NCBI GenBank assembly: GCA_934630555.1
Contig: CAKTXB010000012.1
Coordinates: 1 to 17,193 of the forward strand
Direction of reading: 5' to 3'
DNA: 17,193 nt
DNA from: an uncultured Oscillospiraceae bacterium
GTDB lineage: Bacteria > Bacillota > Clostridia > Oscillospirales > Oscillospiraceae
The translations under genes were made by a program, and so were the position numbers. Below the pieces are notes generated by a model. It worked only from the letters and a program-made list of their open reading frames with translations. It had not been told where the DNA came from and searched no databases. Shown here piece by piece: positions 10,301-15,516 of the stretch. Numbering within the stretch: position 1 is the first letter of the stretch; each line of letters opens with the position of its first letter.

Positions 10301-12003
10301 GCCTCCGCAGGAATGGTAAACGTATTTGCTCCCGCCGCTGTCATATCCGCACGGGAGATGGGCAGCACATCCGGCGTAAACAGCACATCCTCGCTGTCTG
10401 CCGACTGGTATGTATACGTATCACCGTCCTTCGCGGTGATCTCCACATACGCGATCGCACCGTCCTCCGCTGTGCCCAGCGTTGCGTTCGTACGTTCCGA
10501 CGGGATGAGACCATCATAAATGGCTGCCACATCGCCCACGTTCAGTGAGCCGGCCGTGTACGTAAACGAGCCGCTCGACTGGTTCTGCGCCGTGGACTGC
10601 GTCGCGGTCGAGGCATGGAACAGACCGTCCAGCAGCGTGCCGCTCATACCGGAGACTGCGCTGACCGGCACATAGCGCACATCGCTGTTCAGCGCCAGCG
10701 CATCGACCTCATCCTTGACCGTGACGATGTTCAGCTCGCGCACACTCGCATCCTGCGCAGCGCCGTTCAGCACAAACACGGCAGGGGAGTCCTCCTCCAG
10801 CGTCACGCGGTACGTCTGGCCCTGTGCCAGCGCTGCCTGTACCTGTCCGCCCGGCGCGGTAAAGGGCACTTCCTCGTTGTTTGCCGTGATGTTGATAAAC
10901 GAGCGCACGCACCCCTCGTCATAGCCCTGAATGGAGAATGTATACGAGGCGGGAACATCCATCACCGTTACATAGTTCGGCGTTTCCTGCACCGCCGGGC
11001 TGTTGACTTCGCCCATCTTGGCGTAGAGCGTCATGTTGCCGGAGATGGTGTCGTCGCCGCTGGCAGCCTTCGTCATGGCTGCGTCATAATACCACCCCAG
11101 GAACACGTGCCCCTGCTGATACGGCGTGGGGATGGTGGACAGCTTGCGCCCCGATACGAACACACCCGCATCCGGCAGCGTCAGGCCGTTCGTGTCCGTG
11201 CCGTCAACGGTACCGAACTGCACGTTGTAATACGTCGTGCGGGAACCGCCGCCTGTGGGCTTCTTTACCGGATCCGCCGCGGCGTCAATTTCTTCGGCCG
11301 CCGGCTCGATGCGCTGCCGTGTGGACGCAACGCCCGGCTCGCAGTACCACGTTTCCACGTTCTTGTCTGCCCGCATACAAAGCGTTGCTGCCTGTGCACG
11401 CGTGGCGTTGCCGTTCGGGTCAAAGTTTTTGCCGTCGCCGCCAAGCAGCCCCAGCTGCCACAGCTTCAGGACCGCGTCCTTTGCATAGGGAGCCACGCTG
11501 TCCATGTCCGCAGGCTCTGTTGTAACGCCCGCGCTGGCGCACTTTACGCCAAAGCGCTCAAAATAGCGCACAAAGAACAGCGCCATCTGCTGCCGCGTTA
11601 CCAGCGCCTCCGGCGAGAACCTGCCGTTTCCCGTACCGGCGGCAATGCCGTACTTTGCAGCCCATGCAACATAGGGCGCGTAATAGGCCGTTGCAGCCAC
11701 GTCAGAAAATTCCGACTGTCCGGCGTAGTTTGTCGGATCCACACCGGCAAGCCGTCCGAGCATTGTCACAAACATCCCGCGCGTCAGTGTGCCGTGCGGG
11801 CTGAAGATTTTACTGCTCGTGCCGTTCATAAGGCCGTTGGCACGCGCATAGCGCACCGCCTCGTAGAACCAGTCCGACGCTTTTACGTCGTCAAACTGAC
11901 CCTGTGCACTGCCGGCAGGCGTCGTGGCGGCCATGGCGCTTACAGGCAGCATGGACACGACCAGACAGACGATCAGCAGCAGGCTGATGATCCGTTTTTT
12001 CAT
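3547..12003 (-). CDS. Giant SLH-anchored surface protein with InlB-type repeats (2818 aa)
   Basis: A secreted protein predicted to sit on the cell envelope. The chosen start (ATG at 12001-12003) has GGAGGT 7 nt upstream and opens directly into a signal peptide (MKKRIISLLLIVCLVVS..., cleavage near the AMA-A at residue 25); the frame extends 57 codons further upstream but without such signals. Order of parts: three SLH domains (about 37-212), a hinge with EPAAEEIDAAADPVKKP, one lone InlB-type module (258-330), a unique segment of about 890 residues (331-1220), a long InlB-type repeat array (1221-2548) and a C-terminal domain (2549-2818). No LPXTG sorting signal or C-terminal membrane anchor is visible, so attachment should be through SLH binding to cell-wall polymer. 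Such proteins are usually adhesins or scaffold-like envelope proteins; the ligand here is unknown. The gene is monocistronic, with its own promoter and a shared terminator. Confidence 0.92.
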   Translation of the reverse strand: MKKRIISLLLIVCLVVSMLPVSAMAATTPAGSAQGQFDDVKASDWFYEAVRYARANGLMNGTSSKIFSPHGTLTRGMFVTMLGRLAGVDPTNYAGQSEFSDVAATAYYAPYVAWAAKYGIAAGTGNGRFSPEALVTRQQMALFFVRYFERFGVKCASAGVTTEPADMDSVAPYAKDAVLKLWQLGLLGGDGKNFDPNGNATRAQAATLCMRADKNVETWYCEPGVASTRQRIEPAAEEIDAAADPVKKPTGGGSRTTYYNVQFGTVDGTDTNGLTLPDAGVFVSGRKLSTIPTPYQQGHVFLGWYYDAAMTKAASGDDTISGNMTLYAKMGEVNSPAVQETPNYVTVMDVPASYTFSIQGYDEGCVRSFINITANNEEVPFTAPGGQVQAALAQGQTYRVTLEEDSPAVFVLNGAAQDASVRELNIVTVKDEVDALALNSDVRYVPVSAVSGMSGTLLDGLFHASTATQSTAQNQSSGSFTYTAGSLNVGDVAAIYDGLIPSERTNATLGTAEDGAIAYVEITAKDGDTYTYQSADSEDVLFTPDVLPISRADMTAAGANTFTIPAEALDFASSDHAEYFALAGLDSQTTADVGDYIVFYSGALDSGTQDGYGCITDISEANGTYTITYKTVSQADVLASMDLYSTRDQEIELTEAEIQAITSDIERQAMDSGFADEAAAYLTDLALQTDGFQELSDAAAVQAATWSARNVRSNAQKGQVATYASTQKAEIKNLNVQATMAAGKCLQHFDGRTGVRVELSVTFNVEVGDKLEITVQAIFEQEVLLSVNASGGAIWKWKWIIPYIYDYRLNANIDVGTYTGIGITATAKTVGEEDDAFDWKPVTGSGAESKILDIGKQITDLMEAKEEFLGEKLVDENGEEIEWAGTNGGGLADKYAAMMEDAEDSWVKLFEKEIFSQEGTVDLLHILCYGVSANFVVRANLYVTLGMTFSYSVARRYNFSIMLFHKQSTNETIDLEEANYNFDFYVMGTIGIRAGVELEVGVGLFSLKLDSIGITAEVGAYAQLWGYFYYHLSWSKSGGRESSCSGAMVIEIGLYLTITFKAQLFSSDKLTYQPTLYDNQWPLLTIGSVDNVYDFAYDDDDALLDMNIYGVRSFTLPTALFEMNYMDMKSGDLYGSDADDPNENPALSGYGDRATNYTVECSNPKFAYDAGTNTVSIDAGTSVAEECEITLTWKNGTLAFTSRPIQRTVKISWLDPANARFISFDACGGNGGKTLSAAVGDAVAQPAAPTKTGYDFAGWYKDQGLTQAFSCPATMPDYPQTAQGRGITVYAKWTPRHDTKYTVQHYLQSLNGSYTLLETATQVLEDGTTDAMTHVQALPFEHYTARPITQKTVAPNGSTVVRVYYTLDTHTVTFSYGALGSDNAPLTYTARYGATIYTPMLALGGYDFTGFTGLKGSSLVVTGDAAYTATWSPRSDTPFRVEHYVQRTETDGYLLPGGEDAIQYASGTTGAVIDIDQFMLSTKDAGLHFVRATVNGQQTSAPTIAADGKTVVKLYYDRASITVTLDTAGGNTIQPITKRYGAPLQLPTPVRVGYTFAGWFNGDTAFTQSTMPTESLTLTAHWTPNGDTAYKVETYLQNAAGSYTSAPTESQDMTGETDAAVTAPQPERAGYHIDTDAADAVLNSTIAADGSLVLKVYYARNTYTLTFRNSGDDDRSSTLRWGEAITAPELTKAGYTLSWTPELAGVMPQEDATYTAVWTANNDTPYIVEHYQQNADDDGYTLKDTQNLAGTTDTTATAAAQSYAHFTLNEHAAGAVPSGTITADGRLVLKLYYDRDTFTLTLNGNGGTVTGEAARTLRYGQTLGLENPEREDYGFDGWFTDADCTAKFSGSTMPAEDDLTLYAGWTAGAVSYTVQHYVMDTTGSYAVTPVTDNVSGTVDSQLALESLKKTGLGTAFTFEKATLDGVAVADTSVTIAKGMTVALYYSRAQYLLTWALGEGTAEDGYTSGSVYFDAPITAPVPTLTGHSYTWDTEPAATMPARDVTYTAQWTANEYTITFDTDGGSDVASITQAYGTEVSAPEAPGKTGYDFAGWDTEIPATMPAGDLAIKAQWTPQRYAITYVGVEDATFAAAQPTEHVYGTDTVIPAPTRVGFDFLGWKVNDNTEAEISLTLGGTDYTAAITLTATWRNSDVTLKFVTGVDGASIPDITVCYGDKADAPAAPEKPGYDFDGWYTASNEQFDFTAGVTQSQTLTAHWTAHPYTITYQLDGGVNDAANPATYTILDAFTFAAPSKTGYDFTGWTVATADGGTEAITQIAVGSTGDLVLTASWEVQTITITYHGNGGKVLIATGVGNHYDEVETLEVTLKYGEKYAPLSAQTARRQDEANTYRFLGWSKNPSATVQEEDPKYFSLNPQTESFDLYAVWDKPTERMYTVTWDTQGGSAIRDTKVAYNGTVVAPRDPTRSHGDDSKEWVFNGWYTDSACTTKAIFEEPIQGNTTFYAGWTEQTKQVTITFETYGGLVNGQSNIVRTADYGAAVSHWPDDPVLEGYTFTGWQIKSGIGNWFGERGSNTTFTKDTTLYAKYEYNGTKYNIWLAGTQVTDGNKDDIRKFDRLSTSCERGTASYDPATNTLTLDDYYFNQSNGYDLPYGNSANQLIRSVLYAEPGNNVDFKIVFKGSCEIISQYASASPSTIRYARCAIYMGNGNLILEGAYSDSILRLVAVAKGEYYSNTEDQNGHTAMGICLRHTENDGNVTINSGTVILKTEGRKDERCIQSIYGGKAGTVTFNGGELRIYTTNYHQFPMSCNIKAGENTRLTWQRLSDKAHTLEPGDSMYIYGYGHDSTDPNPHSTFTTEKVS
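4360..8343 (-). repeat. InlB-type (Listeria-Bacteroides) repeat array in the giant protein
   Basis: Residues about 1221-2548. I count 13 modules carrying a form of the GYxFxGW core (for example KTGYDFAGW, VGYTFAGWF, EKPGYDFDGWYTA), most with a preceding V/ITFDxxGG strand and a closing LTAHWT or LYAxW strand. In the first part (about 8343 down to 5990) they alternate with five copies of a second module that begins YxVxHYxQ and ends VVKLYYDR or similar, with an invariant YY. These second modules recur every 408-452 bp (about 136-151 residues) and resemble MucBP-like repeats. The remaining modules run in tandem without that insert. At DNA level the copies are diverged, so this is an old array and not a recent tandem expansion. 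Confidence 0.88.
8347..11013 (-). other. Central segment of the giant protein with no recognised domain
   Basis: Residues about 331-1220. No InlB repeat, SLH or enzyme motif was recognised. The first half has beta-rich segments and an acidic helical stretch rich in Ala, Asp and Glu (around STRDQEIELTEAEIQAITSD). The second half has long alternating hydrophobic strands, including an unusual Trp-rich patch (AIWKWKWIIPYIYDYRLN) and Gly-rich strands (GTIGIRAGVELEVGVGLF, then GITAEVGAYAQLWGYFYYH). An acidic, helix-favouring insertion lies between them (ILDIGKQITDLMEAKEEFLG). Function unknown; a large beta-structured domain is my inference. Confidence 0.55.
11368..11895 (-). other. Three S-layer homology (SLH) domains within the giant protein
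   Basis: Residues about 37-83, 98-145 and 163-212. Each has the SLH pattern of an aromatic-rich first helix and a closing TRxx box: FDDVKASDWFYEAVRYA with TRGM, FSDVAATAYYAPYVAWAA with TRQQ, and DMDSVAPYAKDAVLKLW with TRAQ, against the family consensus TRAE. SLH triplets are known to bind pyruvylated secondary cell-wall polymers, which would anchor the protein by its N-terminus. The glutamate of the TRAE box is replaced in all three copies, which may alter binding strength. Confidence 0.9.
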
Positions 12004-12010
12004 CGGATGT

Positions 12011-12016
12011 ACCTCC
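12011..12016 (-). promoter_or_regulatory. Ribosome-binding site of the giant surface-protein gene
   Basis: GGAGGT on the minus strand, 7 nt before the ATG at 12001-12003. It fixes the start at the methionine that opens the signal peptide and rules out the start 57 codons upstream at 12174. Confidence 0.9.
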
Positions 12017-12070
12017 CCAGACTCTTTCTCAGCGCGCGCAGATGCACGCACTACAGGATATTGCATGGTA

Positions 12071-12079
12071 AGTATAGCA
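12071..12079 (-). promoter_or_regulatory. Candidate extended -10 promoter of the giant surface-protein gene
   Basis: The minus strand reads TGCTATACT: a TATACT -10 box with an extended-10 TGn, about 68 nt before the start codon. No convincing -35 box is found 16-18 nt upstream, which fits an extended -10 promoter. Prediction by eye only. Confidence 0.5.
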
Positions 12080-12154
12080 GCTTTTTCCGGGCCAGACGCG
12101 GGGGCGGCCTGAAATGTATGGATTTTGAGGTCCAAATGCGCCCTTTGTAGACAT

Positions 12155-12191
12155 AAAACCGGCAGAAGGAACAAGCCCTCTGCCGGTAATT
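12155..12191 (-). terminator. Intrinsic terminator downstream of the serine dehydratase gene
   Basis: A perfect 9-bp stem, ACCGGCAGA (12158-12166) with TCTGCCGGT (12179-12187), and a 12-nt loop. On the minus strand it is followed by TTTATG. It lies about 30 nt after the sdaA stop at 12216 and before the promoter of the giant gene, so it should insulate the two. The plus-strand side also carries a T-rich tract, but no plus-strand gene needs it. Confidence 0.85.
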
Positions 12192-12215
12192 TTTATTATT
12201 TATAATGTATACCTC

Positions 12216-13439
12216 TCAGCGCCGCTCTCCTGCACGGCGGGAATAGAGCCTCGCAAGGCCGCCCTCGCTCGTTTCGCGGAACGCGCGGTTCATGCTGATG
12301 CCGGTCTCATACATCGTGCGCACCACCATGTCAAACGAAATGCTGCGCGTACCCACCAGAAAACACGCCAGATTGCACGCATCCATCGCACGCTTGGCCG
12401 CCACGGCGTTGCGCTCGATGCACGGGATCTGCACCAGTCCGCAAATGGGGTCGCACGTCAGCCCCAGCTGGTGCTCCATCGCGATCTCAGCGGCGTATTC
12501 CATCTGCTCCACGGTCATGTCCGTCAGTGCGCACATGGCTGCGGCAGCCATGGAGCACGCCGTGCCGATCTCGGCCTGGCAGCCGCATTCCGCGCCGGAA
12601 ATGGACGCGTTGTGCTTCACCACGTTCCCAAATACACCGGCCACAGCCAGCGCCTGCCGGATTTTTTCATCCGGCATATCGTATTTCTCCTGCATATACA
12701 GCAGCACCGCCGGTAAAACACCGCAGCTGCCGCACGTGGGCGCGGTCACGATCGTGCCGTTGTCCGCGTTCTGCTCCGCCACGGCAAAGGCATAGGCACA
12801 GACGTGCCGCATCTCGCGGATCTGCGGGATCTCATCCTTCCGCTCCTGCGTAAAGAGCATCCGTGCCTTGCGCTGCACGCGCAGACCACCGGGCAGTACG
12901 CCGGAAGCCGCCAGCCCGTCGCGCACCGCTTGCCGCATGGCATCCCAGATGCTCTGCAAAAAATCCCAGATCTCCGGCCCTTCGTTCAGCTCCACATACT
13001 CCCACAGCGAAATGCCGCGCCATTTGCAAAACTGCAATACCTCAGCCAGCGAGTTTTCAGGATATATCTGCGCGGCCTCCGTGTTCTGCTCGCGGCCCTC
13101 GATCACAATGTCGCCGCCGCCGATGGACTCCACGCGCATCGCAGCCAGCTTCTTATCATTCTGCCACGCCACAAAGTCCAGCGTGTTCGGGTGCTTGAGA
13201 TCCGGCGGATCGATCTCCGAGAATTCCACAGTCGTGCGGCCGCGGCCCAAAACGTCCAGCAAGACCCGGTCCGTACCGTGCCCAACGCCGGTTTTGGACA
13301 GCGAGCCATACAGCGTCACCTCAAAGCGATCCGCCGTCGGGTTCTCCTGCAAAAAGATCTGCGCGGCGCGCGCCGGGCCCATCGTGTGCGAACTGGACGG
13401 GCCTTTTCCGATTTTATAGAGTTCACGAATTGACTTCAT
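12216..13439 (-). CDS. sdaA: L-serine dehydratase (L-serine ammonia-lyase), iron-sulfur, single chain
   Basis: A 407-residue enzyme that deaminates L-serine to pyruvate and ammonia in the cytoplasm, using a [4Fe-4S] cluster. The N-terminal beta domain carries the signature KGPSSSHTMGP (residues 12-22). The C-terminal alpha domain carries TAPTCGSCGVLPA (232-244), SGAECGCQAEIGTACS (281-296) and CDPICGLVQIPCIERN (329-344), which hold the candidate cluster cysteines. Both domains are in one chain, as in E. coli SdaA (about 454 residues); the shorter length resembles the roughly 400-residue forms of anaerobes. The start has GGAGG about 8 nt upstream. A sigma-A-like promoter precedes it and a hairpin terminator follows. 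The flanking genes give no pathway context. Confidence 0.94.
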   Translation of the reverse strand: MKSIRELYKIGKGPSSSHTMGPARAAQIFLQENPTADRFEVTLYGSLSKTGVGHGTDRVLLDVLGRGRTTVEFSEIDPPDLKHPNTLDFVAWQNDKKLAAMRVESIGGGDIVIEGREQNTEAAQIYPENSLAEVLQFCKWRGISLWEYVELNEGPEIWDFLQSIWDAMRQAVRDGLAASGVLPGGLRVQRKARMLFTQERKDEIPQIREMRHVCAYAFAVAEQNADNGTIVTAPTCGSCGVLPAVLLYMQEKYDMPDEKIRQALAVAGVFGNVVKHNASISGAECGCQAEIGTACSMAAAAMCALTDMTVEQMEYAAEIAMEHQLGLTCDPICGLVQIPCIERNAVAAKRAMDACNLACFLVGTRSISFDMVVRTMYETGISMNRAFRETSEGGLARLYSRRAGERR

Positions 13440-13496
13440 TGCCTGAGCCTCCGTGTATCGAATCGTATTTTTTGCGGCAAAATGCCGACTACTTTT

Positions 13497-13525
13497 ACTA
13501 TATCAAATCCGTACAGAAAATACAA
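13497..13525 (-). promoter_or_regulatory. Candidate promoter of sdaA
   Basis: On the minus strand, TTGTAT (13525-13520), a 17-nt spacer, then TATAGT (13502-13497), a 5/6 match to the -10 consensus. It lies between the small upstream gene and sdaA, about 58 nt before the sdaA start. A short hairpin (CGGCA/TGCCG, about 13473-13489) lies in the resulting leader without a following U-tract. Confidence 0.55.
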
Positions 13526-13529
13526 TGAC

Positions 13530-13691
13530 CTATTTTTCCGCTTTTTTCGCCAGCGCCTCAAGCGCCAGCTCTCCGGCCAGTTTATACAGCGCGTCAGACA
13601 GCACCTGCTCCAGCGGCAGACCCGCTGCGCGTGCCACACGGCGGTAAAAGCGCTCGACGCTGTGGTCGAGCGTGATGGTGAAATCAGGCAT
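13530..13691 (-). CDS. Small ribbon-helix-helix-like protein, 53 aa
   Basis: The start at 13691 is chosen because AGGAG lies 7 nt upstream of that ATG; an upstream ATG at 13721 would add ten residues but lacks such a site. The predicted protein starts with a strand (PDFTITLDH), then a basic helix (SVERFYRRVARAAGL) and a second helix (PLEQVLSDALYKLAGELALE), the layout of ribbon-helix-helix DNA-binding proteins such as CopG/Arc and some antitoxins. It ends in a Lys/Ala-rich tail. No toxin-like partner gene lies next to it. It is divergent from proS, with which it shares a 105-bp intergenic region, and is codirectional with sdaA. Function unknown; an autoregulating or local regulator is an inference. 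Confidence 0.7.
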   Translation of the reverse strand: MPDFTITLDHSVERFYRRVARAAGLPLEQVLSDALYKLAGELALEALAKKAEK

Positions 13692-13736
13692 GGAAACACT
13701 CCTTTGGTTTGAGTACCTCATTTTATGCCCGGGGGA

Positions 13737-13764
13737 TTGACAGATGTGATAAAATAAAAATACT
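13737..13764 (+). promoter_or_regulatory. Candidate promoter of proS
   Basis: A consensus -35 TTGACA (13737-13742), 16-nt spacer, then AATACT (13759-13764), a 4/6 match to the -10 consensus. The spacer and downstream region are AT-rich. It lies 32 nt before the proS start and in the region shared with the divergent small gene. Confidence 0.6.
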
Positions 13765-13796
13765 GAATTTCATGAACGCCGGGAGGATGCGTCAAG

Positions 13797-15233
13797 ATGG
13801 CCAAAGAGAAAAAAGTCGAACAGATCACTGACATGGAGCAGGATTTTGCCCAGTGGTATACGGATATTTGCCGCAAGGCGGAGCTTGTGGAATACGCCAG
13901 CGTCAAGGGCTTCACGATCCTGCGCCCGTATGGCTATGCCATCTGGGAGAATATGCAGAGGATCATGGACGCCGAGTTTAAAAAGACCGGCCACGAAAAC
14001 GTTGCCATGCCGGTGCTCATCCCGGAGAGCCTGCTGAAAAAAGAAGGCGAGCTCGTGAACGGTTTTGCCCCCGAGGTCGCATGGGTCACCATGGGCGGCA
14101 GCGAAAAGCTCGAAGAGCGCCTTGCGTTCCGCCCCACGTCCGAAACCATGTTCTGCGACCACTGGTCGCAGGTGCTCCAGTCCTACCGGGAGCTGCCCAT
14201 GCTCTACAACCAGTGGTGCTCCGTCATCCGCTGGGAGAAGACGACCCGCCCGTTCCTGCGCAGCCGCGAGTTCTGGTGGCAGGAGGGCCACACCATCCAC
14301 GAGACCGCCGAGGAGGCCATCCGCGAAACCGAGCAGCAGCTGCAATGCTACGCGGACTTCTTTGAAAACGTCCTTGCCATTCCCGTCGTGCCCGGCCAAA
14401 AGACCGAAAAGGAAAAGTTTGCCGGCGCCGAGGCGACCTACACCGTCGAGTGCCTCATGAAGGACCACAAGGCCCTGCAGGGCGCCACGAGCCACTACTT
14501 CGGCGATAAATTCTCCCGCGCCTACGATGTCACCTTTACCGGCCGTGACAACAAGCTCCAGTACCCGTTCCAGACGTCCTGGGGCTCGACCACCCGCATG
14601 ATCGGCGCCGTCATCATGGCCCATGGCGATAACAACGGCCTTGTCCTCCCGCCCAAGATCGCGCCGGTGCAGGTCATCGTCCTGCCCGTCGCCATGCACA
14701 AGGCCGGCGTGCTGGAAAAGGCTGCCGAGCTCAAAGACCGTCTGCTTGCTGCCGGCCTGCGCGTCAAGCTCGATGATTCCGATAACTCCATGGGCTGGAA
14801 GTGCGCCCAGTATGAAATGAAGGGCGTGCCCGTCCGCGTGGAGATCGGCCCGCGCGACATCGAAGCAGGGCAGTGCGTTCTCGTCCGCCGCAATGACGGC
14901 GAAAAAACGGTCGTGTCGCTTGAAAACCTTGAAGCGGCCGTGCAGGAGCAGCTGGAGCTCGTGCAGAAGGGGATGTTCGAGAAAGCCAGGCAGAACCTGG
15001 ACAGCCACATCTTTGAAGCGCACTCCATCGAAGAAGCCAGACAGCTGCAAAAAGAGCACGGCGGCTTCATCAAAACCATGTGGTGCGGCGACCTTGAATG
15101 CGAACTCAAAATGAAGGAAGAGGGCGGAATGTCCTCGCGCTGTATGCCGCTCAAGCAGGAGCAGCTGGGCGACACGTGCCCGATCTGCGGCAAGCCGGCT
15201 AAGAAAATGATCTACTGGGGCATTGCCTACTGA
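13797..15233 (+). CDS. proS: Prolyl-tRNA synthetase, archaeal-type short form (type 3)
   Basis: A 478-residue class II synthetase that charges tRNA-Pro with proline in the cytoplasm. Class II motifs are visible: FRPTSE (residues 111-116), the motif 2 region with RPFLRSREFWWQEGH (151-165), and motif 3 with TSWGSTTRMIGAVIM (260-274). The anticodon-binding domain follows from about 285. The C-terminal zinc-type domain keeps the four cysteines C430, C435, C461 and C464 (CX4C and CX2C) and ends in the family-typical tyrosine. This form lacks the roughly 180-residue editing insertion found between motifs 2 and 3 of the long bacterial form. The start has GGGAGG 10 nt upstream; two nearby upstream ATGs are out of frame. 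A promoter and a terminator frame it as a single-gene unit. Confidence 0.96.
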   Translation: MAKEKKVEQITDMEQDFAQWYTDICRKAELVEYASVKGFTILRPYGYAIWENMQRIMDAEFKKTGHENVAMPVLIPESLLKKEGELVNGFAPEVAWVTMGGSEKLEERLAFRPTSETMFCDHWSQVLQSYRELPMLYNQWCSVIRWEKTTRPFLRSREFWWQEGHTIHETAEEAIRETEQQLQCYADFFENVLAIPVVPGQKTEKEKFAGAEATYTVECLMKDHKALQGATSHYFGDKFSRAYDVTFTGRDNKLQYPFQTSWGSTTRMIGAVIMAHGDNNGLVLPPKIAPVQVIVLPVAMHKAGVLEKAAELKDRLLAAGLRVKLDDSDNSMGWKCAQYEMKGVPVRVEIGPRDIEAGQCVLVRRNDGEKTVVSLENLEAAVQEQLELVQKGMFEKARQNLDSHIFEAHSIEEARQLQKEHGGFIKTMWCGDLECELKMKEEGGMSSRCMPLKQEQLGDTCPICGKPAKKMIYWGIAY

Positions 15234-15283
15234 GTTTTTTACAAAACGCCGAAATTTTCCTGCGATTTTTATGAAAAATCCTC

Positions 15284-15317
15284 AAAACCCCCTTGACACC
15301 AAGGGGGTTTTATTATA
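15284..15317 (+). terminator. Intrinsic terminator of proS
   Basis: A perfect 12-bp stem, AAAACCCCCTTG (15284-15295) with CAAGGGGGTTTT (15300-15311), loop ACAC, followed by ATTATAT. It lies about 50 nt after the proS stop. Its stem and loop contain the -35 box of the next promoter. Confidence 0.88.
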
Positions 15318-15321
15318 TGAT
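15293..15321 (+). promoter_or_regulatory. Near-consensus promoter of the S10 (rpsJ) operon
   Basis: TTGACA (15293-15298), a 17-nt spacer, then TATGAT (15316-15321): a perfect -35 box and a 5/6 -10 box at optimal spacing. The expected transcription start is near 15328. A- and T-tracts upstream (15249-15287, including GATTTTT-ATG-AAAAATC) could act as an UP element, as is common at ribosomal promoters. The -35 box lies inside the proS terminator hairpin. Confidence 0.85.
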
Positions 15322-15393
15322 ACTAAGGCGCGCGAGTGGAGTTTGCAACGCAACCACGCGTGTCGCGAATGCGATGATGCAGGAGATTGCGCC

Positions 15394-15516
15394 ATGGGCG
15401 GTAACTTCTGCGGAGTATGTCCGGTCATCGGGCGGCTGAGGATCCCTGTGCAGCGTATATCGCCGCAGTGGAGCAAGGCCGGCACAACGTCGGTCTTTTT
15501 TCATGGTGCGGAATGA
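15394..15516 (+). CDS. Possible 40-codon leader ORF in the rpsJ leader
   Basis: ATG at 15394 with AGGAG 8 nt upstream (15381-15385) opens a 40-residue frame that runs through the terminator-like hairpin and stops at 15516, before rpsJ. It begins MGGNFCGVCPVIGRL. No known protein is recognised. It could be a chance frame in a structured RNA; if translated, ribosomes would disrupt the hairpin at 15475-15497, a possible attenuation device. Support is only the ribosome-binding site and position. Confidence 0.2.
   Translation: MGGNFCGVCPVIGRLRIPVQRISPQWSKAGTTSVFFHGAE
15475..15501 (+). terminator. Terminator-like hairpin (attenuator candidate) upstream of rpsJ
   Basis: A 9-bp stem with two G-U pairs, AAGGCCGGC (15475-15483) with GTCGGTCTT (15489-15497), loop ACAAC, and a run of six T at 15496-15501. 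It lies about 150 nt after the predicted start site and 98 nt before rpsJ, so it can only act on the S10 operon transcript itself. The upstream CCGGTC at 15421-15426 could pair with GGCCGG at 15477-15482 as a competing structure. Confidence 0.65.

Noticed and set aside
3547..12003. A CRISPR-like or satellite DNA array suggested by the repeated motifs
   Set aside because: The periodicity is at protein level. DNA copies are diverged and in frame, with no identical short repeats separated by unique spacers.
12004..12174. A 57-codon N-terminal extension of the giant surface protein
   Set aside because: It would bury the signal peptide and overlaps both the candidate promoter and the sdaA terminator. 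The ATG at 12003 has GGAGGT at 7 nt and opens directly into the signal peptide.
13436..13699. An 87-codon minus-strand frame overlapping the small RHH-like gene
   Set aside because: It runs through the sdaA promoter region in a different frame, has a low-complexity Arg/Cys/Trp composition and shows no domain pattern. The 53-residue frame has the better ribosome-binding site and a coherent fold pattern.
15223..15393. An upstream extension of the leader frame, starting at 15223 within the end of proS
   Set aside because: It would run through the proS terminator and the S10 promoter and lacks a ribosome-binding site. Only the part from 15394 is kept as a weak candidate.
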